Source: Clostridia bacterium (lineage in GTDB: Bacteria; Bacillota; Clostridia; Christensenellales; CAG-1252). From it: a stretch of DNA of 19,193 nucleotides. Below the pieces are notes generated by a model, which saw only the letters and a program-made list of their open reading frames with translations, did not search any database and had not been told where the DNA came from. Positions 1-7,973 of the stretch are shown piece after piece. The position numbers and the translations under genes were made by a program. The first letter of the stretch is position 1. Every line of letters begins with the position of its first letter. Where the stretch lies: contig JAFZZX010000196.1 of NCBI GenBank assembly GCA_017615515.1, positions 1-19,193 on the forward strand, written 5' to 3'.

Positions 1-168
1 AGCGGCAACGAGGGTCACGCCGTTCACGTCGTCAATGATCTGCGCGTAGATGTGCTTCGTGCTCCTGAACACGGACAAACGGGGACGCTCCGGCGTGCCG
101 CTTATCTTGTTCCTGATGCGCTTATGCCTCTTGATCCTCTCGGAATTCTTATCAATCTTGCTAATCAT
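1..168 (-). CDS. rplR: 50S ribosomal protein L18, N-terminal part (cut by window edge)
   Basis: The first 56 codons of L18, which binds 5S rRNA and helps anchor it to the 50S central protuberance. The frame begins [19 protein letters not shown] and continues with [16 protein letters not shown] and [16 protein letters not shown], the standard L18 N-terminal pattern of a basic helix, the PRLSVFRS strand and the IYAQIIDD strand. The rest lies beyond position 1. The start at 168 is preceded by a good ribosome binding site (AAGGAG, about 8 bases away). It lies 14 bases after rplF, as expected for the spc operon. No abnormality is visible in the part present. Confidence 0.95.
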   Translation of the reverse strand, partial: MISKIDKNSERIKRHKRIRNKISGTPERPRLSVFRSTKHIYAQIIDDVNGVTLVAA

Positions 169-182
169 TTCAATTCACTCCT

Positions 183-758
183 TTATTTACCCGCAGTCTT
201 ACCGACTTTCTTCACGATGACTTCATCCTTATAGAGGATGCCGTACAAGTGGTAAGGATCCGGTCTCTTGATGTCGCGGATATTCGCCGCAAACTGACCG
301 ACGAGCTCCTTGTCGATGCCCGAGATGGTCAGACCGGTCAGATCCTTCTTGTCCACACCGTGGACGCTGAGGCCGGTCTCCGCCTTCGCCTTGAGACCTT
401 CGGGGATCTCGACGGTGACGGGATGCGAGAAACCGACGTTCAAGACGGCTTTGTTGCCCTCGACCGACGCTCTGTAACCGACGCCGTGCACGACGAGGGT
501 CTTGCTGTATCCCTTGGTGACGCCGACGACCATATTGTTGATCAAGACGCGGGTCAAGCCGTGGATCGCCTTGTTCTCCTTGGTATCGTCGGGACGAGCC
601 ACGTGGACGTGGTTGCCCTCGATCGACAAGATCGCGGCGGGATGCAAGGTACGGCTGATGGTCCCGAGGGGGCCTTTCACCGTGACCGTATTGTTGTCCC
701 CGAGCGTAACGGTAACGCCCGCGGGGATCTCGATGGGAAGTCTTCCGATTCTCGACAT
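183..758 (-). CDS. rplF: 50S ribosomal protein L6
   Basis: L6 of the large subunit, which sits near the sarcin-ricin loop and the factor-binding site. It starts MSRIGRLPIEIPAGV and carries the expected KGPLG, ENKAIHGLTR and GYRASVEG segments, so the two-domain L6 fold is clear. At 191 residues it is about ten longer than the common 175-180. The excess is an insert at residues 129-141 (GLSVHGVDKKDLT), just before the normal SGIDKELVGQ segment that it partly resembles. The usual C-terminal PEPYKGKGI motif reads PDPYHLYGI here, so its lysines are missing, although the following DEVIVKKVGKTAGK is normal. It lies 13 bases after rpsH and 14 before rplR. Confidence 0.97.
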   Translation of the reverse strand: MSRIGRLPIEIPAGVTVTLGDNNTVTVKGPLGTISRTLHPAAILSIEGNHVHVARPDDTKENKAIHGLTRVLINNMVVGVTKGYSKTLVVHGVGYRASVEGNKAVLNVGFSHPVTVEIPEGLKAKAETGLSVHGVDKKDLTGLTISGIDKELVGQFAANIRDIKRPDPYHLYGILYKDEVIVKKVGKTAGK

Positions 759-771
759 TCTTCTACCTCCC

Positions 772-1167
772 TTACCAGACGTACGCCATGACTTCGCCGC
801 CGACGTTCGCGGTGCGAGCCTTCTTGTCCGTCATGATACCCTTCGAAGTCGAGATGATCGCGATGCCGAGTCCGTTCAAAACCTTCGGGAGCTCTTCGCA
901 GTTCGCATACACTCTGAGACCGGGCTTGCTGACGCGCTTCAAGCCGTTGATAACGCTCCTGCCCTGGCCGTACTTCAAAGTAATGTTCAAATAGCTGTTC
1001 ACGCCGTCTTCGACTTTCTCGACTGCGGCGATGTACCCTTCTTCCAGGAGAATGTCCGCGATCGCGGCTTTCACCTTGGACGTGGGGATCTTTACGTCGG
1101 AATGCTTCGCGGTAAGGGCGTTCCTTATCCTCGTGAGCATATCCGCAATGGGATCGGTCACTACCAT
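772..1167 (-). CDS. rpsH: 30S ribosomal protein S8
   Basis: S8 binds the central domain of 16S rRNA and is an early assembly protein; in E. coli it also represses translation of the spc operon. The protein starts [17 protein letters not shown] and ends with the family signature [14 protein letters not shown] followed by GGEVMAYVW. With the ATG at 1167 it has 131 residues, the usual length. A longer frame opening at a TTG at 1191 was rejected, because the AAGGAGG ribosome binding site lies inside that extension and is well spaced for the ATG at 1167. The spacer to rpsZ is 17 bases. Confidence 0.97.
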   Translation of the reverse strand: MVVTDPIADMLTRIRNALTAKHSDVKIPTSKVKAAIADILLEEGYIAAVEKVEDGVNSYLNITLKYGQGRSVINGLKRVSKPGLRVYANCEELPKVLNGLGIAIISTSKGIMTDKKARTANVGGEVMAYVW

Positions 1168-1184
1168 ATCTATTTCCTCCTTAA

Positions 1185-1370
1185 TTACCAACTCGCTTTC
1201 TTCACGCCGGGGATCTGTCCCTTATACGCGAGCTCTCTGAAGCAAACCCTGCAGATGCCGTACTTCTTCAAGACGGCGTGCGGTCTGCCGCAGATCGAGC
1301 ACCTCGTATATTCGCGGGTGGAGAATTTCTGCGTTCTTTTCTGCTTATTTTTAAGAGCGGTTCTTGCCAT
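1185..1370 (-). CDS. rpsZ: 30S ribosomal protein S14, zinc-binding type (type Z)
   Basis: The short, 61-residue form of S14, a late-assembling protein of the 30S head. The zinc ribbon is intact, with Cys24 and Cys27 (CSIC) and Cys40 and Cys43 (CRVC). The C-terminal [16 protein letters not shown] is typical of the family. Bacteria with this form in the spc operon use it as the main S14; the longer zinc-free paralogue, if present, is normally elsewhere under zinc control. It has a GGAGG ribosome binding site and sits between rplE (13 bases) and rpsH (17 bases). Confidence 0.97.
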   Translation of the reverse strand: MARTALKNKQKRTQKFSTREYTRCSICGRPHAVLKKYGICRVCFRELAYKGQIPGVKKASW

Positions 1371-1383
1371 TTTCTACCTCCGA

Positions 1384-1974
1384 TTAGTTGCGCGCAAAGG
1401 GCATGCCGATGAGCGCGAGAAGTTCTCTTGCCTCTTCGTCCGTCTTCGCCGTGGTGACGATGCAAATGTCGAGACCTCTGGTCTTGTCCACCTGATCGTA
1501 CGAGATCTCGGGGAAGATCAACTGCTCTTTGAGACCCATCGCGTAATTGCCTCTGCCGTCGAAGGACTTGGAGGAAACACCCTTGAAGTCCCTAACGCGG
1601 GGAAGCACGATGCTCATAAGCTTGTCGAGGAAGTCGTACATCTTGCCCGCACGAAGGGTGACCTTCGCGCCGATGTTTTGACCCTCTCTGACCTTGAAGT
1701 TCGCAACGCTCTTCTTCGCCTTGGTCACGACCGGCTTTTGACCGCTGATGAGCTTGAGCTCTTCGACGGCGACTTGGAAACTCTTGGCGTTGTCCTTCTC
1801 GTCGCCGAGACCCATATTGAGAACGATCTTCTCGAGCTTGGGCACTTCGTTGATGTTGGTATAATTGAACTTAGCCATCAGAGCCGGCACGACCTTCTCG
1901 GTGTACAGGGTCTTCAGTCTGTATTCTCTCTTGGTATCGTCCGCAACAACTGCGGTTTTCTTCTTGTCTGCCAT
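1384..1974 (-). CDS. rplE: 50S ribosomal protein L5
   Basis: L5 binds 5S rRNA with L18 and forms the B1b bridge to the 30S head. Family segments are [58 protein letters not shown] and the C-terminal LLALIGMPF. At 196 residues it is about 16 longer than the usual 179-180. The excess is a charged N-terminal extension ([17 protein letters not shown]) before the normal [15 protein letters not shown]. The extension is probably real, because the ATG at 1974 has a GGGAGG ribosome binding site at good spacing and no internal start fits better. The spacer to rplX is 14 bases. Confidence 0.97.
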   Translation of the reverse strand: MADKKKTAVVADDTKREYRLKTLYTEKVVPALMAKFNYTNINEVPKLEKIVLNMGLGDEKDNAKSFQVAVEELKLISGQKPVVTKAKKSVANFKVREGQNIGAKVTLRAGKMYDFLDKLMSIVLPRVRDFKGVSSKSFDGRGNYAMGLKEQLIFPEISYDQVDKTRGLDICIVTTAKTDEEARELLALIGMPFARN

Positions 1975-1988
1975 CTTATACCTCCCTA

Positions 1989-2420
1989 TTACTCAGCAGC
2001 CTTCTTGGTCGCTTTCTTGACGGCGGTCTTCTTCTTGGGAGCCTCTGCCGCCGGAGCTTCTGCGACGGCAGCTTTCTTGGTCGACTTCTTCGCCGCCTTC
2101 TTCGCGGCCTTCACGTCGAGAAGCGCGCCGCACTTCTTGCACTTACGAAGGTTCTTGTTATCCACTCTCTCGTGCGCGATCTTGGTCGCGTTGCCGCACT
2201 CGGGGCAGACGATCATCACGTTGGACACGTCGATCGCCGCGGGTCTGTTGACCTTGCCGCCGGGCTGGTTCGCACCACGGGGCTTCATGTGTTTCACCAC
2301 CAGATTGACCCCTTCGACCACGACTCTGTTATCAGCGGGGTGCGCCTCGATAACGACACCTTTCTTGCCCTTATCTTTACCGGTCAGCACCACTACGTTA
2401 TCGCCTTTCTTGATCTCCAT
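1989..2420 (-). CDS. rplX: 50S ribosomal protein L24 with zinc ribbon and Lys/Ala-rich tail
   Basis: L24 starts 50S assembly by binding 23S rRNA domain I and lies near the exit tunnel. The KOW region is clear: [20 protein letters not shown], then [13 protein letters not shown]. It carries a zinc ribbon (Cys72 and Cys75 in CPECG, Cys94 and Cys97 in CKKCG), the C-plus form known from some Firmicutes. At 143 residues it is about 40 longer than the usual 101-105. The excess is a tail from residue 104 made almost only of Lys, Ala, Pro, Glu and Thr, resembling the disordered tails of nucleic-acid-binding proteins. It has an AAGGAGG site and lies 10 bases after rplN. Confidence 0.97.
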   Translation of the reverse strand: MEIKKGDNVVVLTGKDKGKKGVVIEAHPADNRVVVEGVNLVVKHMKPRGANQPGGKVNRPAAIDVSNVMIVCPECGNATKIAHERVDNKNLRKCKKCGALLDVKAAKKAAKKSTKKAAVAEAPAAEAPKKKTAVKKATKKAAE

Positions 2421-2430
2421 ACTTTCCTCC

Positions 2431-2799
2431 TTACAGCACTTCGGGAGCGAGGGACACGATCTTCAGATAATCCTTATCCCTGAGCTCTCTCGCGACCGGC
2501 CCGAAGATACGGGTGCCGCGCGGCTGTTTCTGATTGTCGATGATGACCGCCGCATTCTCGTCGAAACGAAGGTGCGAACCGTCTCTCCTGCCGATGCCGC
2601 GCACCGAACGGACGATGACCGCTTTCACGACGTCACCTTTCTTGACCGTGCCGCCCGGGGTCGCGGTCTTCACCGACGCGACGATCACGTCGCCGATGTT
2701 GCCGAACTTCCGGAAGGAACCGCCAAGCACTTTGATACACATAATCTCTTTGGCACCGGTGTTATCCGCCACTACCAATCTCGTTTGCGGTTGAATCAT
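2431..2799 (-). CDS. rplN: 50S ribosomal protein L14
   Basis: L14 lies at the subunit interface, contacts 16S rRNA in bridges B5 and B8, and is the docking site for the silencing factor RsfS. The 122-residue length is exactly typical. The start [20 protein letters not shown], the central [13 protein letters not shown] and the end [13 protein letters not shown] are all canonical. It has a clear ribosome binding site, lies 14 bases after rpsQ and 10 before rplX, and shows nothing unusual. Confidence 0.98.
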   Translation of the reverse strand: MIQPQTRLVVADNTGAKEIMCIKVLGGSFRKFGNIGDVIVASVKTATPGGTVKKGDVVKAVIVRSVRGIGRRDGSHLRFDENAAVIIDNQKQPRGTRIFGPVARELRDKDYLKIVSLAPEVL

Positions 2800-2813
2800 A
2801 TCCAGTTGCCTCC

Positions 2814-3077
2814 TTACTTCGCTCTGCTGATGATCTCAACGAGTCTCCAACGCTTGTCCTTGCTGAGGGGGCGGGTCTCGGTGATCTCAACGGTGTCGCC
2901 GATATGAGCGGCGTTCTCTTCGTCGTGCACCTTGTACTTGTTGGTGACGCGAACGGTCTTCTTATAGAGCGGGTGCTTATACTTCACTTCGACGGCGACC
3001 ACGATGGTCTTCTCCATCTTGTCGCTGACGACGATGCCGACCCTGCTCTTTCTCAAATTTCTTTCTACTGCTTCCAT
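2814..3077 (-). CDS. rpsQ: 30S ribosomal protein S17
   Basis: S17 is a primary binder of the 16S rRNA 5' domain with an OB fold. The 87-residue protein has the N-terminal [20 protein letters not shown] strand pair and the signature [21 protein letters not shown]. Length and sequence are typical. It follows rpmC after 12 bases, with an AGGGAGG ribosome binding site, and is followed by rplN after 14 bases. Confidence 0.97.
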   Translation of the reverse strand: MEAVERNLRKSRVGIVVSDKMEKTIVVAVEVKYKHPLYKKTVRVTNKYKVHDEENAAHIGDTVEITETRPLSKDKRWRLVEIISRAK

Positions 3078-3089
3078 CTTTTACCTCCC

Positions 3090-3308
3090 TTACTTCGCGG
3101 CTCTCTCGAGGATCTCTCTGCGGCGAAGTATGGTGTTCACCCTGGCAATGTTGCGCCTGCACTTCTTCAGTTCCGTGTTGTCCTTCTGGTTGTTGGTGGC
3201 GAGATCGAAACGGAGTCGGAACAATTCCGCCTTCAGATCGTTCAAGGTCTTGCCGAGTTCCGCAGTGCTCATTTCGTTATATTTCTTTCTGGCTTCGGAC
3301 TGTTTCAT
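3090..3308 (-). CDS. rpmC: 50S ribosomal protein L29
   Basis: L29 is a small two-helix protein at the tunnel exit, close to L23 and the docking site of trigger factor and SRP. The 72-residue frame shows the family pattern: SEARKKYNEMSTAELGKTL, then ELFRLRFDLATNNQKDNTEL and RRNIARVNTILRRRE. Its ATG shares one base with the TAA stop of rplP (TAATG). Its own ribosome binding site is weak (GGCGGTG inside rplP), so translation is probably coupled to rplP. It is slightly longer than the usual 60-68 residues. Confidence 0.96.
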   Translation of the reverse strand: MKQSEARKKYNEMSTAELGKTLNDLKAELFRLRFDLATNNQKDNTELKKCRRNIARVNTILRRREILERAAK

Positions 3309-3757
3309 TATTCTTCACCGCCTTCCGTTGCGTTAGGAGCGGGCGCAGCCTCTTCTTTCACAACGATCTTACACTTAACGGGCAACTTGTGCGAAGCAAG
3401 TCTCAACGCTTCCTTCGCGGTCTCGATCTCGATGCCCGCCATCTCAAACATCACTCTTCCCGGCTTGACGACCGCTACCCAGTACTCGGGCGATCCCTTA
3501 CCGCTACCCATCCTGGTCTCGGCGGGCTTCTTGGTCACAGGCTTGTGGGGGAAGATGTCGATCCACACCTGACCGCCTCTCTTGGTGAAACGCGTCATTG
3601 CGATACGAGCCGCTTCGATCTGGTTCGAAGTCACCCATCCGCACTCTTCCGCCACCAAGGCGATCTCTCCGTACGCTATCTTATTGCCTTTATTGGCTTT
3701 TCCTTTCATGCGGCCGCGCGATACCTTTCTGCGCTTGACCCTTTTCGGCATTAACAT
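3308..3757 (-). CDS. rplP: 50S ribosomal protein L16
   Basis: L16 lies near the A site and peptidyl-transferase centre and is needed late in 50S assembly. It begins [19 protein letters not shown] and has the signature [20 protein letters not shown] followed by [16 protein letters not shown]. Arg82 in that stretch corresponds to the arginine that is hydroxylated in E. coli L16. At 149 residues it is a little longer than usual because of an acidic tail ([15 protein letters not shown]). The ATG at 3757 overlaps the rpsC stop by one base (TAATG). The GGAGG inside the end of rpsC is 9 bases from this ATG, which favours it over the internal ATG two codons later. Confidence 0.97.
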   Translation of the reverse strand: MLMPKRVKRRKVSRGRMKGKANKGNKIAYGEIALVAEECGWVTSNQIEAARIAMTRFTKRGGQVWIDIFPHKPVTKKPAETRMGSGKGSPEYWVAVVKPGRVMFEMAGIEIETAKEALRLASHKLPVKCKIVVKEEAAPAPNATEGGEE

Positions 3758-4518
3758 TACGCCTCACCTCCCTCGTTACGGGGTTGTGCCTTCTTCACCA
3801 GCACTTCACCCTTGTAGATCCATACTTTCACGCCGATACGTCCGTAAGTCGTATGCGCCTCGGCGAAACCGTAGTCGATGTCCGCACGCAGCGTCTGAAG
3901 GGGAATGGATCCCTCGTGATACTGCTCGGTACGCGCGATCTCCGCGCCGTCCAATCTGCCCGCGACCATCGTCTTGATACCCTTCGCGCCCGCTTTGGTC
4001 GCTCTGGTCATCGCCATCTTCATCGCGCGGCGGAAACTGATCCTCTTTTCAAGCTGATTCGCGATGTCTTCCGCAACGAGTTGCGCATTCGCGTCAGCGA
4101 CTTTCACCGGAATGAACTCGATGATCACCGTGGGATAGTTGTTCCCGTTCTTCTTGGTGATCTTGATGACTTCCGCACGAATCTTCTCGGTGCCGGCGCC
4201 CTTTTGACCGATCAGGAGACCGGGACGAGCGGTGTGCACTTTCACCTTGAGATACTTGTCGCATCTCTCGATGTCCACGCGGGAAATGCGGGGTCTGTCG
4301 TCGAGCTTCTTGATGAACTTCTCGCCACCCTCTTGCTGGACGGCGGGTTCTTCGGAAGTGCTCTTCAACTCGGGCTTATACACGTTCTTGATGAAGTGGC
4401 GGATCTGATTGTCCTCCAACAGGTACTTGGCGAAGTCTCTCTTGCCGGCGTACCATTGCGCTTCCCATTCTTTATTGATACCTACTCTGAGTCCGTTAGG
4501 ATTTACTTTCTGTCCCAT
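3757..4518 (-). CDS. rpsC: 30S ribosomal protein S3 with a charged insert in the N-terminal domain
   Basis: S3 lies at the mRNA entry channel of the 30S subunit and belongs to the helicase centre. Canonical parts are the start [18 protein letters not shown], the KH-domain loop [12 protein letters not shown], and the C-terminal [20 protein letters not shown] and [15 protein letters not shown]. The protein has 253 residues, compared with about 215-230 in many Firmicutes. The difference is mainly a polar insert at about residues 47-76 (including [20 protein letters not shown]), between the first long helix and the first strand of the N-terminal KH region. The flanking IRHFIK and ISRVDIER are normal. 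It overlaps rplP by one base and lies 11 bases after rplV. Confidence 0.97.
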   Translation of the reverse strand: MGQKVNPNGLRVGINKEWEAQWYAGKRDFAKYLLEDNQIRHFIKNVYKPELKSTSEEPAVQQEGGEKFIKKLDDRPRISRVDIERCDKYLKVKVHTARPGLLIGQKGAGTEKIRAEVIKITKKNGNNYPTVIIEFIPVKVADANAQLVAEDIANQLEKRISFRRAMKMAMTRATKAGAKGIKTMVAGRLDGAEIARTEQYHEGSIPLQTLRADIDYGFAEAHTTYGRIGVKVWIYKGEVLVKKAQPRNEGGEA

Positions 4519-4529
4519 CGTCTACCTCC

Positions 4530-4919
4530 TCACTTGTTCGCCGCGCTGTCCATGATCACGGTGATGTGGCTCGTGCGCTTCAGGATGCGATATGCGCGGC
4601 CCTTGGCACGCGGCATGATCCTCTTGAGCGTCGGACCCTGATCCGCGAAGGCTTCCGCCACGAACAGGTCGCTCTTGCTGATATTCTTGTACTCGGCATT
4701 CGCCGCTGCGGACTCCAGCACTTTGAGCACGACGGGCGCCGCGGACTTATTGGTGTTCTTCAGAACTGCCGCCGCCTCGATGTAGCTCAAACCTCTGATG
4801 ATGTCGAGTACGATCCTTACCTTATAAGGAGAGATCCTTATATATTTCGCGGTCGCGCGAGGACGCTTGTCTGCGCCGTTTGCGCGCTTTTCGCTTTTCT
4901 CTTTCATACGAGTTGCCAT
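4530..4919 (-). CDS. rplV: 50S ribosomal protein L22 with basic N-terminal extension
   Basis: L22 lines the exit tunnel with its long beta hairpin and binds all domains of 23S rRNA. The core begins at about residue 20 ([20 protein letters not shown]), continues through AAANAEYKN, and ends with the tunnel-hairpin region [20 protein letters not shown]. At 129 residues it is about 18 longer than usual because of a basic N-terminal extension ([17 protein letters not shown]). The ATG at 4919 has an AAGGAGG site at short but good spacing, so the extension appears real; an internal Met at residue 5 lacks such a site. The spacers are 9 bases to rpsS and 11 to rpsC. Confidence 0.96.
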   Translation of the reverse strand: MATRMKEKSEKRANGADKRPRATAKYIRISPYKVRIVLDIIRGLSYIEAAAVLKNTNKSAAPVVLKVLESAAANAEYKNISKSDLFVAEAFADQGPTLKRIMPRAKGRAYRILKRTSHITVIMDSAANK

Positions 4920-4928
4920 ATTTCCTCC

Positions 4929-5207
4929 TTATTTGGACGCAGCGCTCTTGCTGCCGGGGTGTCCCTTAAAGGTCCTGGTCGGAACGAACTCGCCGAGCTT
5001 GCAGCCGACCATATCTTCGGTGATGTAAACGGGAACGTGCTTTCTACCGTCGTGAATGGCGATCGTATGTCCGACCATCTCGGGGAAAATCGTGCTCGCC
5101 CTCGACCAAGTCTTGATCGCCTTCTTCTCGTTGGCGTCGTTCATCGCTTGGATTCTCTTCAACAACCTTTCTTCTACGTAAGGTCCTTTCTTAACAGATC
5201 TGCTCAT
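4929..5207 (-). CDS. rpsS: 30S ribosomal protein S19
   Basis: S19 lies in the 30S head, forms a complex with S13 and contacts the 50S in the B1 bridge. The 92-residue protein begins [19 protein letters not shown] and contains the family signature [20 protein letters not shown] followed by [12 protein letters not shown]. Length and sequence are ordinary. The spacer from rplB is 11 bases, with an AGGAGG ribosome binding site. Confidence 0.98.
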   Translation of the reverse strand: MSRSVKKGPYVEERLLKRIQAMNDANEKKAIKTWSRASTIFPEMVGHTIAIHDGRKHVPVYITEDMVGCKLGEFVPTRTFKGHPGSKSAASK

Positions 5208-5218
5208 ATTCCCTCCTA

Positions 5219-6049
5219 TTAGTTCACGCGCTTGATGATGAACTTGTTAGACGCATTCTTCTTCTTGCGGGTCTTGTAACCGAGCGCCGGCTTACCCCAA
5301 GGAGTGACAGGACTCGCCATACCGACGGGAGACTTGCCCTCACCACCGCCGTGCGGGTGATCGCAGGGGTTCATGACCACACCGCGGACCGTCGGACGAA
5401 CGCCCATGTGTCTCTTTCTGCCCGCCTTACCGAGGGAGACGATCTCGTTGTCCTTGTTGCCGAGTTCGCCGACCGTGGCGCGGCAATTCAGAGGAACGTA
5501 ACGCATCTCGCCGCTGGGCATCTTGATGATCGCGCCCTTGTTCTCTTTCGCCATCAGCTGCGCCGCCATACCCGCCGAACGGGCGATCACGCCGCCGCGA
5601 CCCGCGCGCATCTCGATATTGTGGATAAAGGTACCGACCGGGATCGAGGAGAGGGGAAGCGCATTGCCGAGCTTGATGTCCGCATCGGCGCCGCTGACCA
5701 CCGTATCACCGACCTTGAGGCCGTCCGGACAGAGGATGTATCTCCTCTCGCCGTCTTCGTACTGCAGGAGCGCGATGTTGACGGTGCGGTTCGGATCGTA
5801 CTGGATGCCCACCACTTTCGCGGCGACGTCGTCCTTATTCCTCTTGAAGTCGATCACTCTGTATTTCTGTCTGTTACCGCCGCCGATATGCCTGACGGTG
5901 ATCTTACCCGTCGCATTTCTGCCGCCGCTCTTCTTCTTGAGCTCGAGCAGGGACTTCTCGGGGGTCTGCACGCCTTGGAGCTCGTCGAATGCCGACACGC
6001 TCATTCCGCGGCGACCTGCGGTCGTGGGATTATATCTCTTAATAGCCAT
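5219..6049 (-). CDS. rplB: 50S ribosomal protein L2
   Basis: L2 is needed for subunit association and peptidyl-transferase activity. At 276 residues it has the standard length. Diagnostic parts are [20 protein letters not shown] at the N terminus, the central [20 protein letters not shown], and the conserved loop HPHGGGEG at residues 231-238, which carries the histidine implicated near the catalytic centre. The residue before that loop is Cys (NPCDHPHGG), where Val or Trp is common. The C terminus ends in a lysine- and asparagine-rich stretch that is normal for the family. It lies 16 bases after rplW and 11 before rpsS. Confidence 0.98.
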   Translation of the reverse strand: MAIKRYNPTTAGRRGMSVSAFDELQGVQTPEKSLLELKKKSGGRNATGKITVRHIGGGNRQKYRVIDFKRNKDDVAAKVVGIQYDPNRTVNIALLQYEDGERRYILCPDGLKVGDTVVSGADADIKLGNALPLSSIPVGTFIHNIEMRAGRGGVIARSAGMAAQLMAKENKGAIIKMPSGEMRYVPLNCRATVGELGNKDNEIVSLGKAGRKRHMGVRPTVRGVVMNPCDHPHGGGEGKSPVGMASPVTPWGKPALGYKTRKKKNASNKFIIKRVN

Positions 6050-6065
6050 CTTAATGCCCTCCTAA

Positions 6066-6356
6066 TTAACTCAAGCTGTCGAAGAACTCGATCGTCTTGC
6101 TGCGCTCGGTGAGCTGCACGATCGCCTTCTTGTAGTCCGGTCTCTTGCCGGACGTGGCACCGCGCCTCTTGACCTTGCCTTTCACGGTGATGGTGTTCAC
6201 TTTCGCCACCTCCACGCCGAAGATCTCTTCAACGGCTCTCTTGACGTCCACCTTGGTCGCGTTCATCGCAACCTTGAAGGTGTATCTCTTCATGCCGATA
6301 CCGCTGTAACTCTTCTCGGACAGGATAGGCTTGATGATGATATCGTAATTGTTCAT
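6066..6356 (-). CDS. rplW: 50S ribosomal protein L23
   Basis: L23 surrounds the tunnel exit and is the main docking site for trigger factor and SRP. The 96-residue protein has the N-terminal IIIKPILSEKSYSGIGMKRY, the helix KVDVKRAVEEIFGVEVAKVN, and the basic loop VKGKVKRRGATSGKRPDYKK, all typical. It has an AGGAGG ribosome binding site and lies 16 bases from each neighbour, rplD and rplB. Nothing abnormal is seen. Confidence 0.97.
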   Translation of the reverse strand: MNNYDIIIKPILSEKSYSGIGMKRYTFKVAMNATKVDVKRAVEEIFGVEVAKVNTITVKGKVKRRGATSGKRPDYKKAIVQLTERSKTIEFFDSLS

Positions 6357-6372
6357 ACCTTTCCTCCTAACC

Positions 6373-6993
6373 TTATAGCTGGTTCTTCTCGATCGCCTGC
6401 ACGGCCTCTTTGGAGATCAGGCACTTGGCGTTAGCCACGACGTCGAGAACATTCAAAAGATCCGCGGAGATCGTCGTCACGCCCGGAATGTTGCGAGCCG
6501 CAACAACGGCGTTCTTGTCGTTCTCGCCGAGAACGATCAGCACGGTCTTGTCCATTTCAAAACTCTTGAGAACGGCAGCCATCTCCTTGGTCTTCGCCGC
6601 GTCGAACGCGAGGGAGTCCACGATAAAGGCTTCGTTATTCGCAAACTTGTAGGAGATCGCGCTCTTCAGAGCCTCTCTCTTCATCTGCTTATTGACTTTC
6701 TGAGAGAAGTCACGGGGCTTCGGAGCAAACACGACGCCACCCTTGACCCATTGCGGAGCGCGGATGCTGCCCTGTCTGGCGTTACCGGTGCCCTTCTGTC
6801 TCCACGGCTTCTTGCCGCCGCCGCGAACCTCGGTACGGGTGAGGGTGCTCTTGCTTCCCTGACGCATATTGTTCATCTGCGCCACGACGACCTGATGAAT
6901 GATCGCCTCGTTGTATTCCGCCCCGAAGACGGCGTCCGACAGTTCCAGATTGCCTACTTCTTTCGCTTGTTTGTCGTAAATTTTCACTTCCAT
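6373..6993 (-). CDS. rplD: 50S ribosomal protein L4
   Basis: L4 forms part of the exit-tunnel constriction with its extended loop, seen here as residues about 47-90 (including GSKSTLTRTEVRGGGKKPWR and GTGNARQGSIRAPQWVKGG). The remainder (KPRDFSQKVNKQMKREALKS and the C-terminal Rossmann-like part) fits the family, and 206 residues is typical. In E. coli, L4 is also the autogenous repressor of the S10 operon, acting on the leader of the first gene. A comparable role here is possible given the structured leader at 7974-8171, but that is inference. It is 11 bases from rplC and 16 from rplW. Confidence 0.98.
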   Translation of the reverse strand: MEVKIYDKQAKEVGNLELSDAVFGAEYNEAIIHQVVVAQMNNMRQGSKSTLTRTEVRGGGKKPWRQKGTGNARQGSIRAPQWVKGGVVFAPKPRDFSQKVNKQMKREALKSAISYKFANNEAFIVDSLAFDAAKTKEMAAVLKSFEMDKTVLIVLGENDKNAVVAARNIPGVTTISADLLNVLDVVANAKCLISKEAVQAIEKNQL

Positions 6994-7004
6994 AATTCTT
7001 CTCC

Positions 7005-7634
7005 TTATGCCTTCACGGAGTCTTTCAAAATCAAAAGACCGCCCTTGGGACCGGGCACGCCGCCCTTCACGAGGATGAGATTGCGCTCGGCGTCCACCTT
7101 GACGACTTCAAGGTTCTGCACCGTCACGTTCTCATTGCCGTATTGTCCCGCCATGTGCTTGTTCTTAAAGACTCTGCTCGGATCGGAGTTCGCTGCCATG
7201 GAACCGACCGAACGATGGATCGGACCGGTACCGTGGGACATGGAACCGACGCGCTGCGCGTTCCATCTCTTGATGACGCCCGAGAAGCCGTGACCTTTGG
7301 ACACGCCGCTGACGTCCACCTTGTCGCCTTCCGCGAACTGAGCGACGGTCAAGACCGTCTTGCCGACTTCGGCACCCGCGATGTCGAGCTTGAATTCTTT
7401 CAGGTAGCGGCTGTTAGCCACGCCCGCCTTCTTGAAAACGCCCGCCTGCGGCTTGTTGATCTTGTCCGTTTCACCAAAAGCGACTTGAAGCGCGGCATAG
7501 CCGTCTTTCTCTACGCTCTTGATATGCACTACCGGACATGGACCTGCTTCGATGACCGTCACGGGAATGACCGATCCATCCTGTGCAAACACTTGGCTCA
7601 TTCCAAGTTTCTTTCCGACGATTGCTTTATTCAT
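7005..7634 (-). CDS. rplC: 50S ribosomal protein L3
   Basis: L3 begins 50S assembly and reaches towards the peptidyl-transferase centre. The 209-residue protein begins [20 protein letters not shown] and has the signature [20 protein letters not shown] followed by [14 protein letters not shown] and [18 protein letters not shown]. Length is typical. The ATG at 7634 is preceded by GGAGGTG about ten bases upstream. A GTG within that site is out of the gene's frame and quickly meets a stop, so it is not the start. The 30-base spacer to rpsJ is the longest inside this ribosomal cluster. Confidence 0.98.
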   Translation of the reverse strand: MNKAIVGKKLGMSQVFAQDGSVIPVTVIEAGPCPVVHIKSVEKDGYAALQVAFGETDKINKPQAGVFKKAGVANSRYLKEFKLDIAGAEVGKTVLTVAQFAEGDKVDVSGVSKGHGFSGVIKRWNAQRVGSMSHGTGPIHRSVGSMAANSDPSRVFKNKHMAGQYGNENVTVQNLEVVKVDAERNLILVKGGVPGPKGGLLILKDSVKA

Positions 7635-7664
7635 AGATAAAGTTCACCTCCAAATTATTTCGAA

Positions 7665-7973
7665 TTAAAGTTTGATCTTGATATCCACGCCTGCGGGAAC
7701 GTCCACGTTCATCAGGCATTGCACGACTTTCTGCGTGGGGTTGTAGATATCGATCAGACGCTTGTGCGTCCTGGTCTCGAATTGCTCGCGCGAATCCTTA
7801 TATTTATGCGTAGCGCGAAGGATGGTCACGATCTCACGCTCCGTGGGGAGAGGGATGGGCCCCGAGATCTTAGCACCGTTCTTCGTGATGACGTCCACGA
7901 TGTTCTTCGCGACGCCGTCTACGAGTTCGTGATCGTACGACTTCAATTTGATCCTGATTGTCTGTCCTGCCAT
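7665..7973 (-). CDS. rpsJ: 30S ribosomal protein S10
   Basis: First gene of the S10 operon. S10 is part of the 30S head and is also known as NusE, the transcription-elongation partner of NusB. The 102-residue protein has the start [17 protein letters not shown] and the family signature [20 protein letters not shown] followed by [16 protein letters not shown]. The ATG at 7973 has an AGGAGG site 8 bases upstream. It follows a leader of about 200 bases that starts at a strong promoter. The usual upstream tuf/fus/rpsL neighbours are not present here; the next genes upstream are surface-protein genes. Confidence 0.98.
   Translation of the reverse strand: MAGQTIRIKLKSYDHELVDGVAKNIVDVITKNGAKISGPIPLPTEREIVTILRATHKYKDSREQFETRTHKRLIDIYNPTQKVVQCLMNVDVPAGVDIKIKL

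Noticed and set aside
1168..1191. Longer form of rpsH starting at a TTG at 1191
   Set aside because: The AAGGAGG ribosome binding site lies inside the extension, and S8 proteins begin at the [11 protein letters not shown] segment (ATG at 1167).
502..2907. Open frame of 801 codons on the plus strand across the ribosomal genes
   Set aside because: It runs antisense through six to eight clear ribosomal-protein genes, crosses their spacers, and shows no recognisable protein features.
3308..3757. One-base overlaps (TAATG) at both ends of rplP as a sign of gene disruption
   Set aside because: Such overlaps are ordinary translational coupling in ribosomal operons; all three proteins are full length.
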